IMG/VR virus record: IMGVR_UViG_3300030090_002697
Span: 1-48,261 of that record
Reading direction: 5' to 3' (one strand)
DNA: 48,261 nucleotides
Origin: a virus
Part shown: piece by piece, positions 23,321-30,504 of the stretch
Layout: every line of letters begins with the position of its first letter
Numbering within the stretch: position 1 is the first letter of the stretch
Translations under genes and position numbers: made by a program
The notes under the pieces: generated by a model
Database searches by the model: none
Told to the model about the DNA's origin: nothing
The model's input: the letters and a program-made list of their open reading frames with translations, nothing else

Positions 23321-24547
23321 ATGAATTTTAGAGATTATGACTGTATTGTTGATGGCACAATGGAACAATGCATAGAAGAAATTAATGTAGGAGATCTTGA
23401 AGATCACATATATTATGGTCCTCAAGCAGAAATAATGGAAAAACTAACTAGATTTAATACTAGGTATGGTGCAGATTTAGAAGTAACTAAAACATTCAAA
23501 TGGAAACGTGGTTCTTATGATAAAGTAGCTGAACTTATGATGAGAGGTCTTGGTTTTAGAAGAAGACCTAGTGGTATGTACAACTATTTACAAAGAGAAG
23601 AATGGTTTCGAACTCAAACATGGAATAGTATAAAAAATAATTTACGTGATTTAGATGAAACATTGTATAGGTTAAGATGTAATGGTGAAGTATGGCTAGA
23701 TGACCCTGGTGTACTTGTTGAAAGAAAGAACTTGTATTATAATTATCTAATAGAAAAAACTGAAGAAGCTGATAATTTGATAGAGAATATAGATATTATG
23801 AAAGATTTATATCATCAACTATTTGTTCATCCAACATCGCGTTCTAGTAAAAGATATATGTTAGTAACCACACTTCGTATAGCGCCTGATATAATGAAAG
23901 TTTACACAACAAGAGGTAGAGCAAGTGCTGAGCCTGCTAAACATATAGAAAACATAGCTTGTGATACAGATTTGTATATTAATTTCGTATCATATCCTTT
24001 GTTGACTATGACTAGGCACGCTAATTATGACTGCCCATCATTTGATGTAAGTATTCATGGTGAAATTGAACAGCCAGAAGAAAAAGGTTTTTTATCTTTT
24101 CCATATATCTCTGGTAGTAGAAATTATCAAGGTGGATACTTTGGTAACAGTGTTTGCTATGGTGATCAAGCAACTTCAATGTATAATGCAACAAGAAGGT
24201 ATGATCTATCATCTATTGTATTACAATCAATACCTTGGGCTACATCATATACTAATGAAACACAGCCACATAGTAATATTAAACTAATGTATCATGGTGA
24301 ACCTGCTAAACTATCTGAAGAATACAGAAAAATATTTGGCACAAATGACTCAAACTATTGTAATTACGACCCAGATGGCGTAGATGACTATTGTGATAGA
24401 AATGAATGTACTCTTAGACATGATTGTGAAGCGTACAAACTTGCTCATCCTGAACCAGTAACGCCAGAACAGGCTGAACAAATGACATTACAATGGGCAA
24501 CTAGAATGGGTGGTGTTAGAGAATTAATAAACAACGAGGAGGAATAA
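23321..24547 (+). CDS. E2-like ubiquitin-conjugating protein, divergent (408 aa)
   Basis: The C-terminal half contains FPYISGSRNYQGGYFGNSV followed by Cys279-Tyr-Gly-Asp and then a hydrophobic helix (LSSIVLQSIPW). This is the order of prokaryotic E2-like proteins, in which HPH-like residues precede a catalytic Cys in a CxG motif. Cys279 is therefore the candidate for carrying the modifier as a thioester. The N-terminal 200 residues are helical with no known family, larger than a normal E2 core of about 150. The last 70 residues have a cysteine group (NYCNY, DYCDRNECTLRHDCEAY) that may bind zinc. It lies between Ubl and JAMM genes. Fold assignment is by motif and context. Confidence 0.6.
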   Translation: MNFRDYDCIVDGTMEQCIEEINVGDLEDHIYYGPQAEIMEKLTRFNTRYGADLEVTKTFKWKRGSYDKVAELMMRGLGFRRRPSGMYNYLQREEWFRTQTWNSIKNNLRDLDETLYRLRCNGEVWLDDPGVLVERKNLYYNYLIEKTEEADNLIENIDIMKDLYHQLFVHPTSRSSKRYMLVTTLRIAPDIMKVYTTRGRASAEPAKHIENIACDTDLYINFVSYPLLTMTRHANYDCPSFDVSIHGEIEQPEEKGFLSFPYISGSRNYQGGYFGNSVCYGDQATSMYNATRRYDLSSIVLQSIPWATSYTNETQPHSNIKLMYHGEPAKLSEEYRKIFGTNDSNYCNYDPDGVDDYCDRNECTLRHDCEAYKLAHPEPVTPEQAEQMTLQWATRMGGVRELINNEEE

Positions 24548-25516
24548 ATGGAAGTATTAATACATAAAGAATCTTGGGATAAAATTATAAATTATGCTAA
24601 AGCTGCTTATGTTACAGAAAAAGCTGAGATAGGTGGTATGGCAGTAGTAACACAGGATAAAGATGGTGATTGGACTATAGAAAATCCAGTTATATTGCCA
24701 CAAGAGATTGCAGGGACAACATGTGATCTAGATAAAGAACATCTAGCTAAATATTACACGGAGATGGCTATGAAGTATAGTGATCAGGTGTTTAGATTCT
24801 GTTGGTGGCATAGTCATCACACAATGGATGCATTCTGGAGTGGTACAGATTTATCTAGTATTGATGAGTATGGTGAAGGTGATTCAGATGTATCATTTGC
24901 ACTTGTAGTTAATCTAAAAGAAGAATACAAATGCAGAATATCTGTATGGAAACCAGTAGAAATACATGAAGATGTTGATGTTGTTATATTAGATGACAAG
25001 CCTGAAGTAGAAATACCTCTTGAAATAGTTACAGAAGTTAAAGCTAAATGTAGGACAAGATCACTTAGCTCTTATCAAACTGGATTTACTAGACTTCCAT
25101 CTAATGGTAAACAATTGAGTTTAAGTACTTGGTATGATAGTAGAGGTATGAGCCCTCATTATCAGCTATTAGAAGATGATTGTATAGTTAAACAGCCAAC
25201 AGAGTCACAAGCTGCTACATTTGAAGCTAAATGGGAGTATGCTATGGGTAAGATAACTGAGTATGTTAGACAAGTTAATATAGGTCAGTGGACTATGCAT
25301 AAGTTTAAATCGGCAATTACACATACTAATAAACACTTAGAACCATATGGTTTAGAAATAGACAAACTAAACAAAAAAGAATTACAAGAGTTTGTTAGTA
25401 TGGATGGTGAACCTTATGAACTAATAAATGTTATTGACAACAAGTATCAAGAAATAGCTGAATCTTTAATAGATGCTGCATGTTATAACAAAACATATGG
25501 AGGTACATGGGTATGA
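24548..25516 (+). CDS. JAMM/JAB metalloprotease, deubiquitinase-like (322 aa)
   Basis: A complete zinc-protease signature is present: Glu27 (AEIGGM), His88-Ser-His90, then Ser98 and Asp101 (HSHHTMDAFWSGTD), the E...HxHx7SxxD pattern. Such enzymes cut after Gly-Gly of ubiquitin-like proteins or free conjugates. The Ubl gene here ends GGDQ, so trimming of Asp-Gln is the natural job. Residues 150-322 form an extra domain with no recognised family (FTRLPSNGKQLSLSTWYDSR, MGKITEYVRQVNIGQWTMHK), perhaps binding partner proteins. It starts one base after the E2-like stop and overlaps the E1-like start. Confidence 0.85.
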   Translation: MEVLIHKESWDKIINYAKAAYVTEKAEIGGMAVVTQDKDGDWTIENPVILPQEIAGTTCDLDKEHLAKYYTEMAMKYSDQVFRFCWWHSHHTMDAFWSGTDLSSIDEYGEGDSDVSFALVVNLKEEYKCRISVWKPVEIHEDVDVVILDDKPEVEIPLEIVTEVKAKCRTRSLSSYQTGFTRLPSNGKQLSLSTWYDSRGMSPHYQLLEDDCIVKQPTESQAATFEAKWEYAMGKITEYVRQVNIGQWTMHKFKSAITHTNKHLEPYGLEIDKLNKKELQEFVSMDGEPYELINVIDNKYQEIAESLIDAACYNKTYGGTWV

Positions 25517-26166
25517 TAAACACAAGAAGTCAAGATATTGCAAATATATCAGGTATTAACTTTCACATTGTAGGTTGCGGGGCTATTGGGAGCTCCGTAG
25601 CCATGCAATTAGCAAGACTTGGAGCTAATCAATTTTATTTATATGATTTTGATAAAGTTGGTATAGAAAATGTAGGCGTAAGTCAATATGTGAATGAAGA
25701 TGTTGGTAAAAGTAAAGTTCAAGCATTACGTTCTCATCTTTGGAGCATAGATGATAGCATAATAAGTGATATTACTATTGATAAATTTAAATATTATGAA
25801 GGTAATAAAGATGATATACTTGTATTAGGTTTAGACAGTATGTCTGCACGTATGGAAGTAGTTAAATTATTAGCAAAATGCCCTAATAAACCATCATTTG
25901 TGATAGATGGTAGGATGGGTGCAGAACAATATCAACAATACATATATGATAATATTACTGTAAGTAAATACACTAAAGATTGGTATTCTGATGAAGATTC
26001 TGATCCTGAACCATGCACTCGTAAAGCTACATCTTACTGTAGTAATATGAGTGGTAGTTTTATTTCTAATTCTATTAAGAACATAGTTATGAAACAACCA
26101 TACTTCAAAGAAATTATTTTTAATTTTTCAACAATGATACTTGATAAAAAGAAATTAATTTCGTAA
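25513..26166 (+). CDS. E1/ThiF-like adenylating enzyme (217 aa)
   Basis: A Rossmann-type ATP site reads IVGCGAIGSS (residues 19-28), followed by YLYDFDKVGIENV with Asp45 and Asp47, Asn53, Gln58 and DVGKSK (Lys66, Lys68), all conserved in E1/ThiF/MoeB enzymes. The Arg usually next to Gln is Ser here. Cys168 in PCTRKATSYC is the candidate thioester cysteine and Cys176 lies nearby. It should adenylate the Ubl C-terminus. ATG 25513 is chosen over 25507: it is 9 bases after GGAGG and overlaps the JAMM stop as ATGA. At 217 residues it is short for the family. Confidence 0.85.
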   Translation: MINTRSQDIANISGINFHIVGCGAIGSSVAMQLARLGANQFYLYDFDKVGIENVGVSQYVNEDVGKSKVQALRSHLWSIDDSIISDITIDKFKYYEGNKDDILVLGLDSMSARMEVVKLLAKCPNKPSFVIDGRMGAEQYQQYIYDNITVSKYTKDWYSDEDSDPEPCTRKATSYCSNMSGSFISNSIKNIVMKQPYFKEIIFNFSTMILDKKKLIS

Positions 26167-26172
26167 ATTTAA

Positions 26173-26260
26173 AACCCTTCTTAAGGGTTCAATCGATAAC
26201 ATAGAGTGAGGCAGACACTTCGCATTTAAGCATAGTATCTTCATACGTCTGCCTTTACTC
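26173..26260 (+). promoter_or_regulatory. Two-part structured element after the Ubl cassette
   Basis: AACCCTT-CTT-AAGGGTT (26173-26189) is a 7-bp stem with 3-base loop and no T-tract after it. Then AGGCAGAC (26209-26216) pairs with GTCTGCCT (26247-26254), extended by GAGT/ACTC, closing 30 bases. It separates the E1-like gene from the annealing-protein gene (ATG 26280, AAAGGAG). It is a boundary element and possible start or stop signal. Confidence 0.45.
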
Positions 26261-26279
26261 GTTTCAAAAAGGAGAGAAG

Positions 26280-26783
26280 ATGAGTCAATTAGACATATCA
26301 AAACAAACTGGCATTGCTAAAACTATCTTAGAAGATAAAGCAAAATCAGAACAAAAAGAACTAGAAATATGGCAAAAAGAATCAAAAGTTAATTCTTGGA
26401 AGTCAGATCATTTAGACAAATTAGCTGGTGCTCTTGCTAAAGCTCAATCAGAAATGGAAGGAGCCAAAAAAGAAAGCACTAATCCGTTTTTCAAATCAAG
26501 TTATGCTGATTTGCATGCAGTTATTAAAGCATCTTTCCCACATTTATCTAAATATGGGTTATCAATTACACAAGGTAATGAAATGATAGAAGGTGCTGTA
26601 TGTGTTACTACTACATTACTACATGAATCAGGTCAATGGATTAGATCAAAAGTAAAACTACCTCTTGCAAAAGTTGACGCACAAGGTGTTGGTTCAGCAA
26701 TTACATATGGCAGAAGATACGGTTTATCTTCAATGGTAGGTATCGCTCAGTATGATGACGATGCAAATTCAATTCGTAAATAA
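26280..26783 (+). CDS. ERF-family single-strand annealing protein (167 aa)
   Basis: Residues 50-165 follow the ERF pattern: ALAKAQSEMEGAKKESTNPF, FKSSYADLHAVIKASFPHL, YGLSITQG, GAVCVTTTLLHESGQWIRS and a closing YGRRYGLSSMVGIAQYDDDA. ERF proteins bind single-stranded DNA and pair complementary strands in phage recombination, replication and circularisation. The first 45 residues are a charged helical extension. An SSB-like gene follows 12 bases later, a common partner. Length is near normal. Confidence 0.9.
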   Translation: MSQLDISKQTGIAKTILEDKAKSEQKELEIWQKESKVNSWKSDHLDKLAGALAKAQSEMEGAKKESTNPFFKSSYADLHAVIKASFPHLSKYGLSITQGNEMIEGAVCVTTTLLHESGQWIRSKVKLPLAKVDAQGVGSAITYGRRYGLSSMVGIAQYDDDANSIRK

Positions 26784-26795
26784 TAAGGAGAAGAA

Positions 26796-27317
26796 ATGCG
26801 AACAATAACAGTAAAAAAGACTACTGGTGGTAAATTTTCACCAGGTTGGAAAGAAGCAGAGATAACAAAAGCTGCATATGGAGACTATAATGGTACCAAA
26901 TACATCGATTGTTTCTTTAAAGACTATCCAGACTCACTTAACTTAAGAATATACGAGAAACGTGGTCAAAATGGCGAAGAGTTTGCTATTGGTAGACTAT
27001 TCAGATTTGCTAATGCTGGTATATCAGAAGTCTTAAATGGTGCTGATGGTGAAAGTGTTGTTAAAATAGATGATAGTCCTTCTACATTGATGGGTAAAAA
27101 AGTTAATATTTTTATGTACAAAGATGGAGAATATAGTAGAGTATTATCTAGTGTAGCTCCTACAGTATTTGAAAATCAACTTGAATCATTCAAAGATAAT
27201 GATGTAGAATATTGGAAGTCTCAAGCAGAAAATTATTACCAAAAATACGTAGCTCATAAAATAGCTAATGGTAATACCTCCGAAGAAACAACTAGTAAGG
27301 TAGAAGTACCCTTCTAG
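26796..27317 (+). CDS. Single-stranded DNA-binding protein-like (173 aa)
   Basis: It directly follows the annealing protein. The body is beta-rich (MRTITVKKTTGGKFSPGWKE, TKYIDCFFKDYPDSLNLRIY, FAIGRLFRFANAGI), consistent with an OB fold. After a linker the C-terminus ends in an acidic stretch and Val-Pro-Phe, the pattern (x-PF tail) by which SSB proteins recruit partners. It probably coats single-stranded DNA in replication. The SSB call is by context and tail; sequence identity to known families is not evident. Confidence 0.6.
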   Translation: MRTITVKKTTGGKFSPGWKEAEITKAAYGDYNGTKYIDCFFKDYPDSLNLRIYEKRGQNGEEFAIGRLFRFANAGISEVLNGADGESVVKIDDSPSTLMGKKVNIFMYKDGEYSRVLSSVAPTVFENQLESFKDNDVEYWKSQAENYYQKYVAHKIANGNTSEETTSKVEVPF

Positions 27318-27335
27318 TTAATTGTTAGTTAAGCA

Positions 27336-27386
27336 ATATAGAGAGTCAATAACTGGTCCTGTAGGAATATGTGAGGCTCTCTATAT
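27336..27386 (+). promoter_or_regulatory. Stem-closed intergenic element
   Basis: ATATAGAGAGTC (27336-27347) pairs with GGCTCTCTATAT (27375-27386): 12 bp with one wobble, closing 27 bases. Inside, TCCTGTAGGA is a short palindrome. It sits in the 86-base gap before ATG 27404. Same architecture as the elements at 21178, 22072, 23216 and 26209. Confidence 0.5.
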
Positions 27387-27403
27387 AAATATAAGGAGAA
27401 AAT

Positions 27404-27586
27404 ATGGCAGGTTTAGCAAAAATAGGTGGTAAAGTAAGATCATCAGAAGGTGGTAAGAAAAAACAACCTAAATCAAAAAGAAAAGAATCTTTTTATGATA
27501 GAGCTTATAGGTTAAGAAGAGAACTTCCTTGGCCATATAATACGTTAGTCGATTTGAAAAACAAGAAGAAGGATAAAATATTATGA
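27404..27586 (+). CDS. Small basic early protein (60 aa)
   Basis: ATG 27404 follows ATAAGGAG. The first half is Lys/Gly-rich and probably disordered (GGKVRSSEGGKKKQPKSKRK), the second has an aromatic and basic helix (FYDRAYRLRRELPWPYNTLV). The stop overlaps the primase-helicase start as ATGA. A replication accessory role is suggested only by coupling. Confidence 0.6.
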   Translation: MAGLAKIGGKVRSSEGGKKKQPKSKRKESFYDRAYRLRRELPWPYNTLVDLKNKKKDKIL

Positions 27587-29367
27587 TAAAAGAATTTGCG
27601 TTCGGATTATCGAACAGATGCCACTTTCAAGAAGCTTCTAAAGCAAGCGAATGGATGGGGCTTGATAGAGATACATTTGTATCATTATACGATTACGATA
27701 AAGATGTTATAGATTATGTGCAAAAAAAAGGTAAACTAGCAGGATATACTGGTTCAATATATATGCCTGATGAATTTATATTAGATGTAGATGGTACAAA
27801 TACTTTAAATGCAAGAGATAAACTGTTAGGACTGTACATTATACTTAATGATATGAATCTTACTTATAACACATATTTTAGTGGCACTGGATTCCATGTG
27901 GGCATACATTCGTCTGCTTTTAGATGGAAACCATGTGAAGATTTGCATATGAAAGTTAAAAAAGAATTAACTAGTAAAGGTATATTTGAATATGCAGATC
28001 CATCAGTTACAGACAAAACAAGAATTATAAGGTTGTTAAATACTAAAAATAGTAAATCTAATTTATACAAGGTTCAAATTGATCCTATAATAAATGTATT
28101 AGATAAAGATAACAATGAGTTTTTACAGGAGTTAGAATCTTATGCAAAACAACCACAAAAAATACTCAATGATGACATTGAATGCAACGTAGTATTTGAT
28201 GTATTAGGAGCGAGTCAACAAACCTTGCACACAGGTAATAATGTTGAACAGTTGACTGAGGAGCCTGTCCTCTCAAAAGGTAGACAACCAGATCCAATGA
28301 ACTATCCATGTATACAAAGAATGTTATATGGTAGTGTTATTGGTAGCAGACATATGGTAGCACTTAGATTATCAGCATGGATGAGATGGTTGTACCCTGA
28401 AGATACAGTTAGATTGCTAATGAATGATTGGAGACAAAGAGTTGACAATCCAGAAAAACCATTTACACAAAAAGAACTAGATGCTATCATAGATAATTGT
28501 TATGATGGTCATGATGGTCAAGGTTACAGATATGGGTGTAATGATGTTATTATGGATAAACATTGTCAAAATACTTGTAGATTATTCAAATCTAAAAAAT
28601 CACAAAATACTATGGATGCAGAGATGATGGAAAAAGAAATGATAGATTTCTATAAACGTGATCTTAATCCTATTAATTTCAAAGAAGCTTACAATTGCGA
28701 CTTCCCTATATATCCAGGTGAAGTTGTTATCTTACAGGCTCCTCCTGCTTCTATGAAAACTATGTTTCTACAAAATATGATGGTTGCTTTTAAAAGACCT
28801 ACATACTTTATAGAAATGGAAATGTCACCAAGACAGATATGGTCTAGGTTTGCTATGATAGAAACTGGTATGTCAGAAGAAGAACTTGCTGAACATTACA
28901 GAAAATACAACAATGGTATAAGTCAAAAGTTTAATTGGTTGACTGTAGACTTCGGTTCTTTATATACACATGAATTAGAAAAAAGAATCGCTACCTTACC
29001 TGTTAAACCAGAGATAGTTGTTGTTGACCATATGGGCTTATTTAGAAGCAAAAAACATGATCACAATATGAAAGTAGAAGAAGCAAGTCAAGCATTGATG
29101 GAGCTTGCAGTAAAACATAATGTTATTGTATTTACTGTTAGTGAGATTAGTAAGCAAGCTATGGTAGAAGGCATGAATATAGCTTCATCTAGAGGTTCGT
29201 TTAGAGTTGCTTACAATGCAAATAAAATACTTTCACTTAAACCATTTAAAGATGCAGAAGGTAATATACAAATGCTGCAGTTGGTAAGTGATAAAAACAG
29301 AGAACGTGAACATCTTAATATTAAATTAGGATTTGACAATCTAAGGATGGTACCATATGAGAGCTAG
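27583..29367 (+). CDS. Primase-helicase, AEP-type primase plus DnaB/RecA-like ATPase (594 aa)
   Basis: The N-terminal part has archaeo-eukaryotic primase motifs: catalytic Asp68-x-Asp70 (ILDVDG) and SGTGFHVGI (100-108). Cysteines near residues 320-345 (YGCNDVIM, KHCQNTCRLF) may form a zinc site linking the domains. The C-terminal ATPase has a divergent P-loop APPASMKT (Lys392) and Walker B VVVDH (Asp482). It should make primers and unwind DNA at the fork. The P-loop lacks both usual glycines, so catalysis may differ. It is the largest early gene, in the replication block with ERF and SSB-like genes; no DNA polymerase is present. Confidence 0.8.
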   Translation: MIKEFAFGLSNRCHFQEASKASEWMGLDRDTFVSLYDYDKDVIDYVQKKGKLAGYTGSIYMPDEFILDVDGTNTLNARDKLLGLYIILNDMNLTYNTYFSGTGFHVGIHSSAFRWKPCEDLHMKVKKELTSKGIFEYADPSVTDKTRIIRLLNTKNSKSNLYKVQIDPIINVLDKDNNEFLQELESYAKQPQKILNDDIECNVVFDVLGASQQTLHTGNNVEQLTEEPVLSKGRQPDPMNYPCIQRMLYGSVIGSRHMVALRLSAWMRWLYPEDTVRLLMNDWRQRVDNPEKPFTQKELDAIIDNCYDGHDGQGYRYGCNDVIMDKHCQNTCRLFKSKKSQNTMDAEMMEKEMIDFYKRDLNPINFKEAYNCDFPIYPGEVVILQAPPASMKTMFLQNMMVAFKRPTYFIEMEMSPRQIWSRFAMIETGMSEEELAEHYRKYNNGISQKFNWLTVDFGSLYTHELEKRIATLPVKPEIVVVDHMGLFRSKKHDHNMKVEEASQALMELAVKHNVIVFTVSEISKQAMVEGMNIASSRGSFRVAYNANKILSLKPFKDAEGNIQMLQLVSDKNREREHLNIKLGFDNLRMVPYES

Positions 29368-29521
29368 TGAGTATATGCATTTTTTAAACAGGACAGATAT
29401 TGGTTTAGGTAGAAATCCTGGTGAACGTGACTATACTCACTTCACACCTAGAATGATACACAAAAGACAAAGATATGAATATCAATTGAACTTAAGAAAA
29501 ATAAATAAGGAGAAGAAATAA
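29357..29521 (+). CDS. Small basic hypothetical protein (54 aa)
   Basis: ATG 29357 overlaps the primase-helicase end by 11 bases. The stop overlaps the next gene start as TAATG. Composition is basic and aromatic (FLNRTDIGLGRNPGERDY, HKRQRYEYQLNLRKINKEKK). The last codons include AAGGAGAAG, the ribosome site of the following gene. No family. Confidence 0.55.
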   Translation: MRASEYMHFLNRTDIGLGRNPGERDYTHFTPRMIHKRQRYEYQLNLRKINKEKK

Positions 29522-29808
29522 TGTATTACAATACCAATAAAGAGTCAGGAGCTGTATTAAAAAACAGTTTTGATAGTACTAAAAAACAAGAAGATTTAGT
29601 TTTAGCTGTATTTCAAACATATCCAAAAGAAAACCTTAGCCCTGATGATGTTCAAGGATTTCTTGTAGATAATATACAAGCAGCATTTCCTATAACAAGT
29701 ATAAGAAGATCTATAACTAATCTTACAAGTAATAACAAATTAGAGAAAACTAATAAAATGAAACAAGGTGTATGGGGTAAACAAACTCATACTTGGAAAC
29801 TAAAATAG
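29521..29808 (+). CDS. Winged-helix DNA-binding protein (95 aa)
   Basis: Residues 20-95 have the helix-turn-helix and wing order: KKQEDLVLAVFQTYP, DDVQGFLV, FPITSIRRSITNLTSNNKLE as a recognition helix, then a wing KTNKMKQGVWGKQTHTWKL. Such small winged-helix proteins are frequent in phage replication blocks and may act as regulators or origin binders. It is the only clear DNA-binding regulator candidate in the window, so it could act on the dyads at 20578-20687. That link is a guess. Confidence 0.7.
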   Translation: MYYNTNKESGAVLKNSFDSTKKQEDLVLAVFQTYPKENLSPDDVQGFLVDNIQAAFPITSIRRSITNLTSNNKLEKTNKMKQGVWGKQTHTWKLK

Positions 29809-29816
29809 GAGAAGAT

Positions 29817-30032
29817 ATGTTAGATGAATTAATTAAAATAAGAAAATATATTGATGAAGTTATTGAAACATATAAAGATCTACATCCAGATGAAGAAGAA
29901 AACCAGAAACAACAGGCTTTAAAAAAGTTAAGGGAGGGGATTTATGAAAGCACGTTCCGCAAAAAACAAAGGCAGAAAACTGCAGAATCTAGTGAGGGAC
30001 CGCCTTCGCTCTGTGTATACGGAGATTCTTGA
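29817..30032 (+). CDS. Hypothetical helical protein (71 aa)
   Basis: An upstream ATG at 29793 exists, but ATG 29817 follows TAGGAGAAG at proper spacing and avoids overlapping the previous gene. The first 45 residues are a charged helix (LDELIKIRKYIDEVIETYKD, EEENQKQQALKKLREG). The last third overlaps the nuclease gene by 89 bases in another frame and looks random, so only the front may be functional. Confidence 0.5.
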   Translation: MLDELIKIRKYIDEVIETYKDLHPDEEENQKQQALKKLREGIYESTFRKKQRQKTAESSEGPPSLCVYGDS

Positions 30033-30303
30033 GACGAATGATATTGAGTCCCAAGTTATGGGTATGAGTGGAGAAGATATTGTATTATCACCAGCAGCTA
30101 AGAAAGTAATACCTTATAGCTTTGAGTGTAAAAATCAAGAAAGACTTAACTTATGGAGTTCTTTAGAACAAGCAGAAGGAAATTCACAGGATAGGAATCC
30201 CTGTTTAATATTTAAACGTAATAGATCAAAAATTTATGTAACTATAGAATTTGATCATTTTATAGATATACTAGAAAGGGAAGTTAATGCTATACGGAAA
30301 TGA
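29944..30303 (+). CDS. PD-(D/E)XK nuclease, resolvase-like (119 aa)
   Basis: The catalytic pattern is Gly-Glu44-Asp45 (GEDIVLSP), then Glu61-Cys-Lys63 (YSFECKNQE) and a following Gln in SSLEQAE, the layout of phage PD-(D/E)XK nucleases related to Holliday junction resolvases. The basic N-terminus (KARSAKNKGRKLQNLVRDRL) suits DNA contact. It would resolve branched replication or recombination intermediates before packaging. It follows the replication genes and starts inside the previous gene after GGGAGGGG. Confidence 0.8.
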   Translation: MKARSAKNKGRKLQNLVRDRLRSVYTEILETNDIESQVMGMSGEDIVLSPAAKKVIPYSFECKNQERLNLWSSLEQAEGNSQDRNPCLIFKRNRSKIYVTIEFDHFIDILEREVNAIRK

Positions 30304-30463
30304 GTTAGTAGGTTTATATGTAGACAAAACAGAAGGTTACTATTACAGTCTAAGATTGTTTATGTTTTGTTTAACATTGTCTGGAAACAATATATCTGGG
30401 CATGGTATTGGATTACAAGTATTTAATATTAATTTTAATATGTATATAAAGTTAGAATGGTAG
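30287..30463 (+). CDS. Small hypothetical protein, last early gene (58 aa)
   Basis: ATG 30287 follows AGAAAGGGAAG inside the end of the nuclease gene (17-base overlap). The product is hydrophobic and aromatic (TEGYYYSLRLFMFCLTLSGN, GIGLQVFNINFNMYIKLEW) with no strong membrane span. The good ribosome site and overlap support it; no family. Confidence 0.45.
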   Translation: MLYGNELVGLYVDKTEGYYYSLRLFMFCLTLSGNNISGHGIGLQVFNINFNMYIKLEW

Positions 30464-30470
30464 TCCAACG

Positions 30471-30504
30471 GGGTGGAGATTTTTTCCTTTTCTGTTCTCC
30501 ACCC
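30471..30504. terminator. Hairpin at the meeting point of the two transcription units
   Basis: GGGTGGAGA (30471-30479) and TCTCCACCC (30496-30504) form a perfect 9-bp stem around a T-rich 16-base loop. It lies 8 bases past the last plus-strand stop and touches the stop codon of the minus-strand gene 30504-33419. A two-way terminator is the natural reading, although neither side has a classical T-tract directly after the stem. Confidence 0.6.

Noticed and set aside
25507-25512. Longer E1-like start at ATG 25507
   Set aside because: It is only three bases from GGAGG, too close; ATG 25513 has correct spacing and an ATGA overlap with the JAMM stop.
26165-26200. Possible tRNA T-arm (GGGTTCAATC)
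   Set aside because: No anticodon arm or acceptor stem can be drawn around it; the bases are better explained by the 7-bp hairpin.
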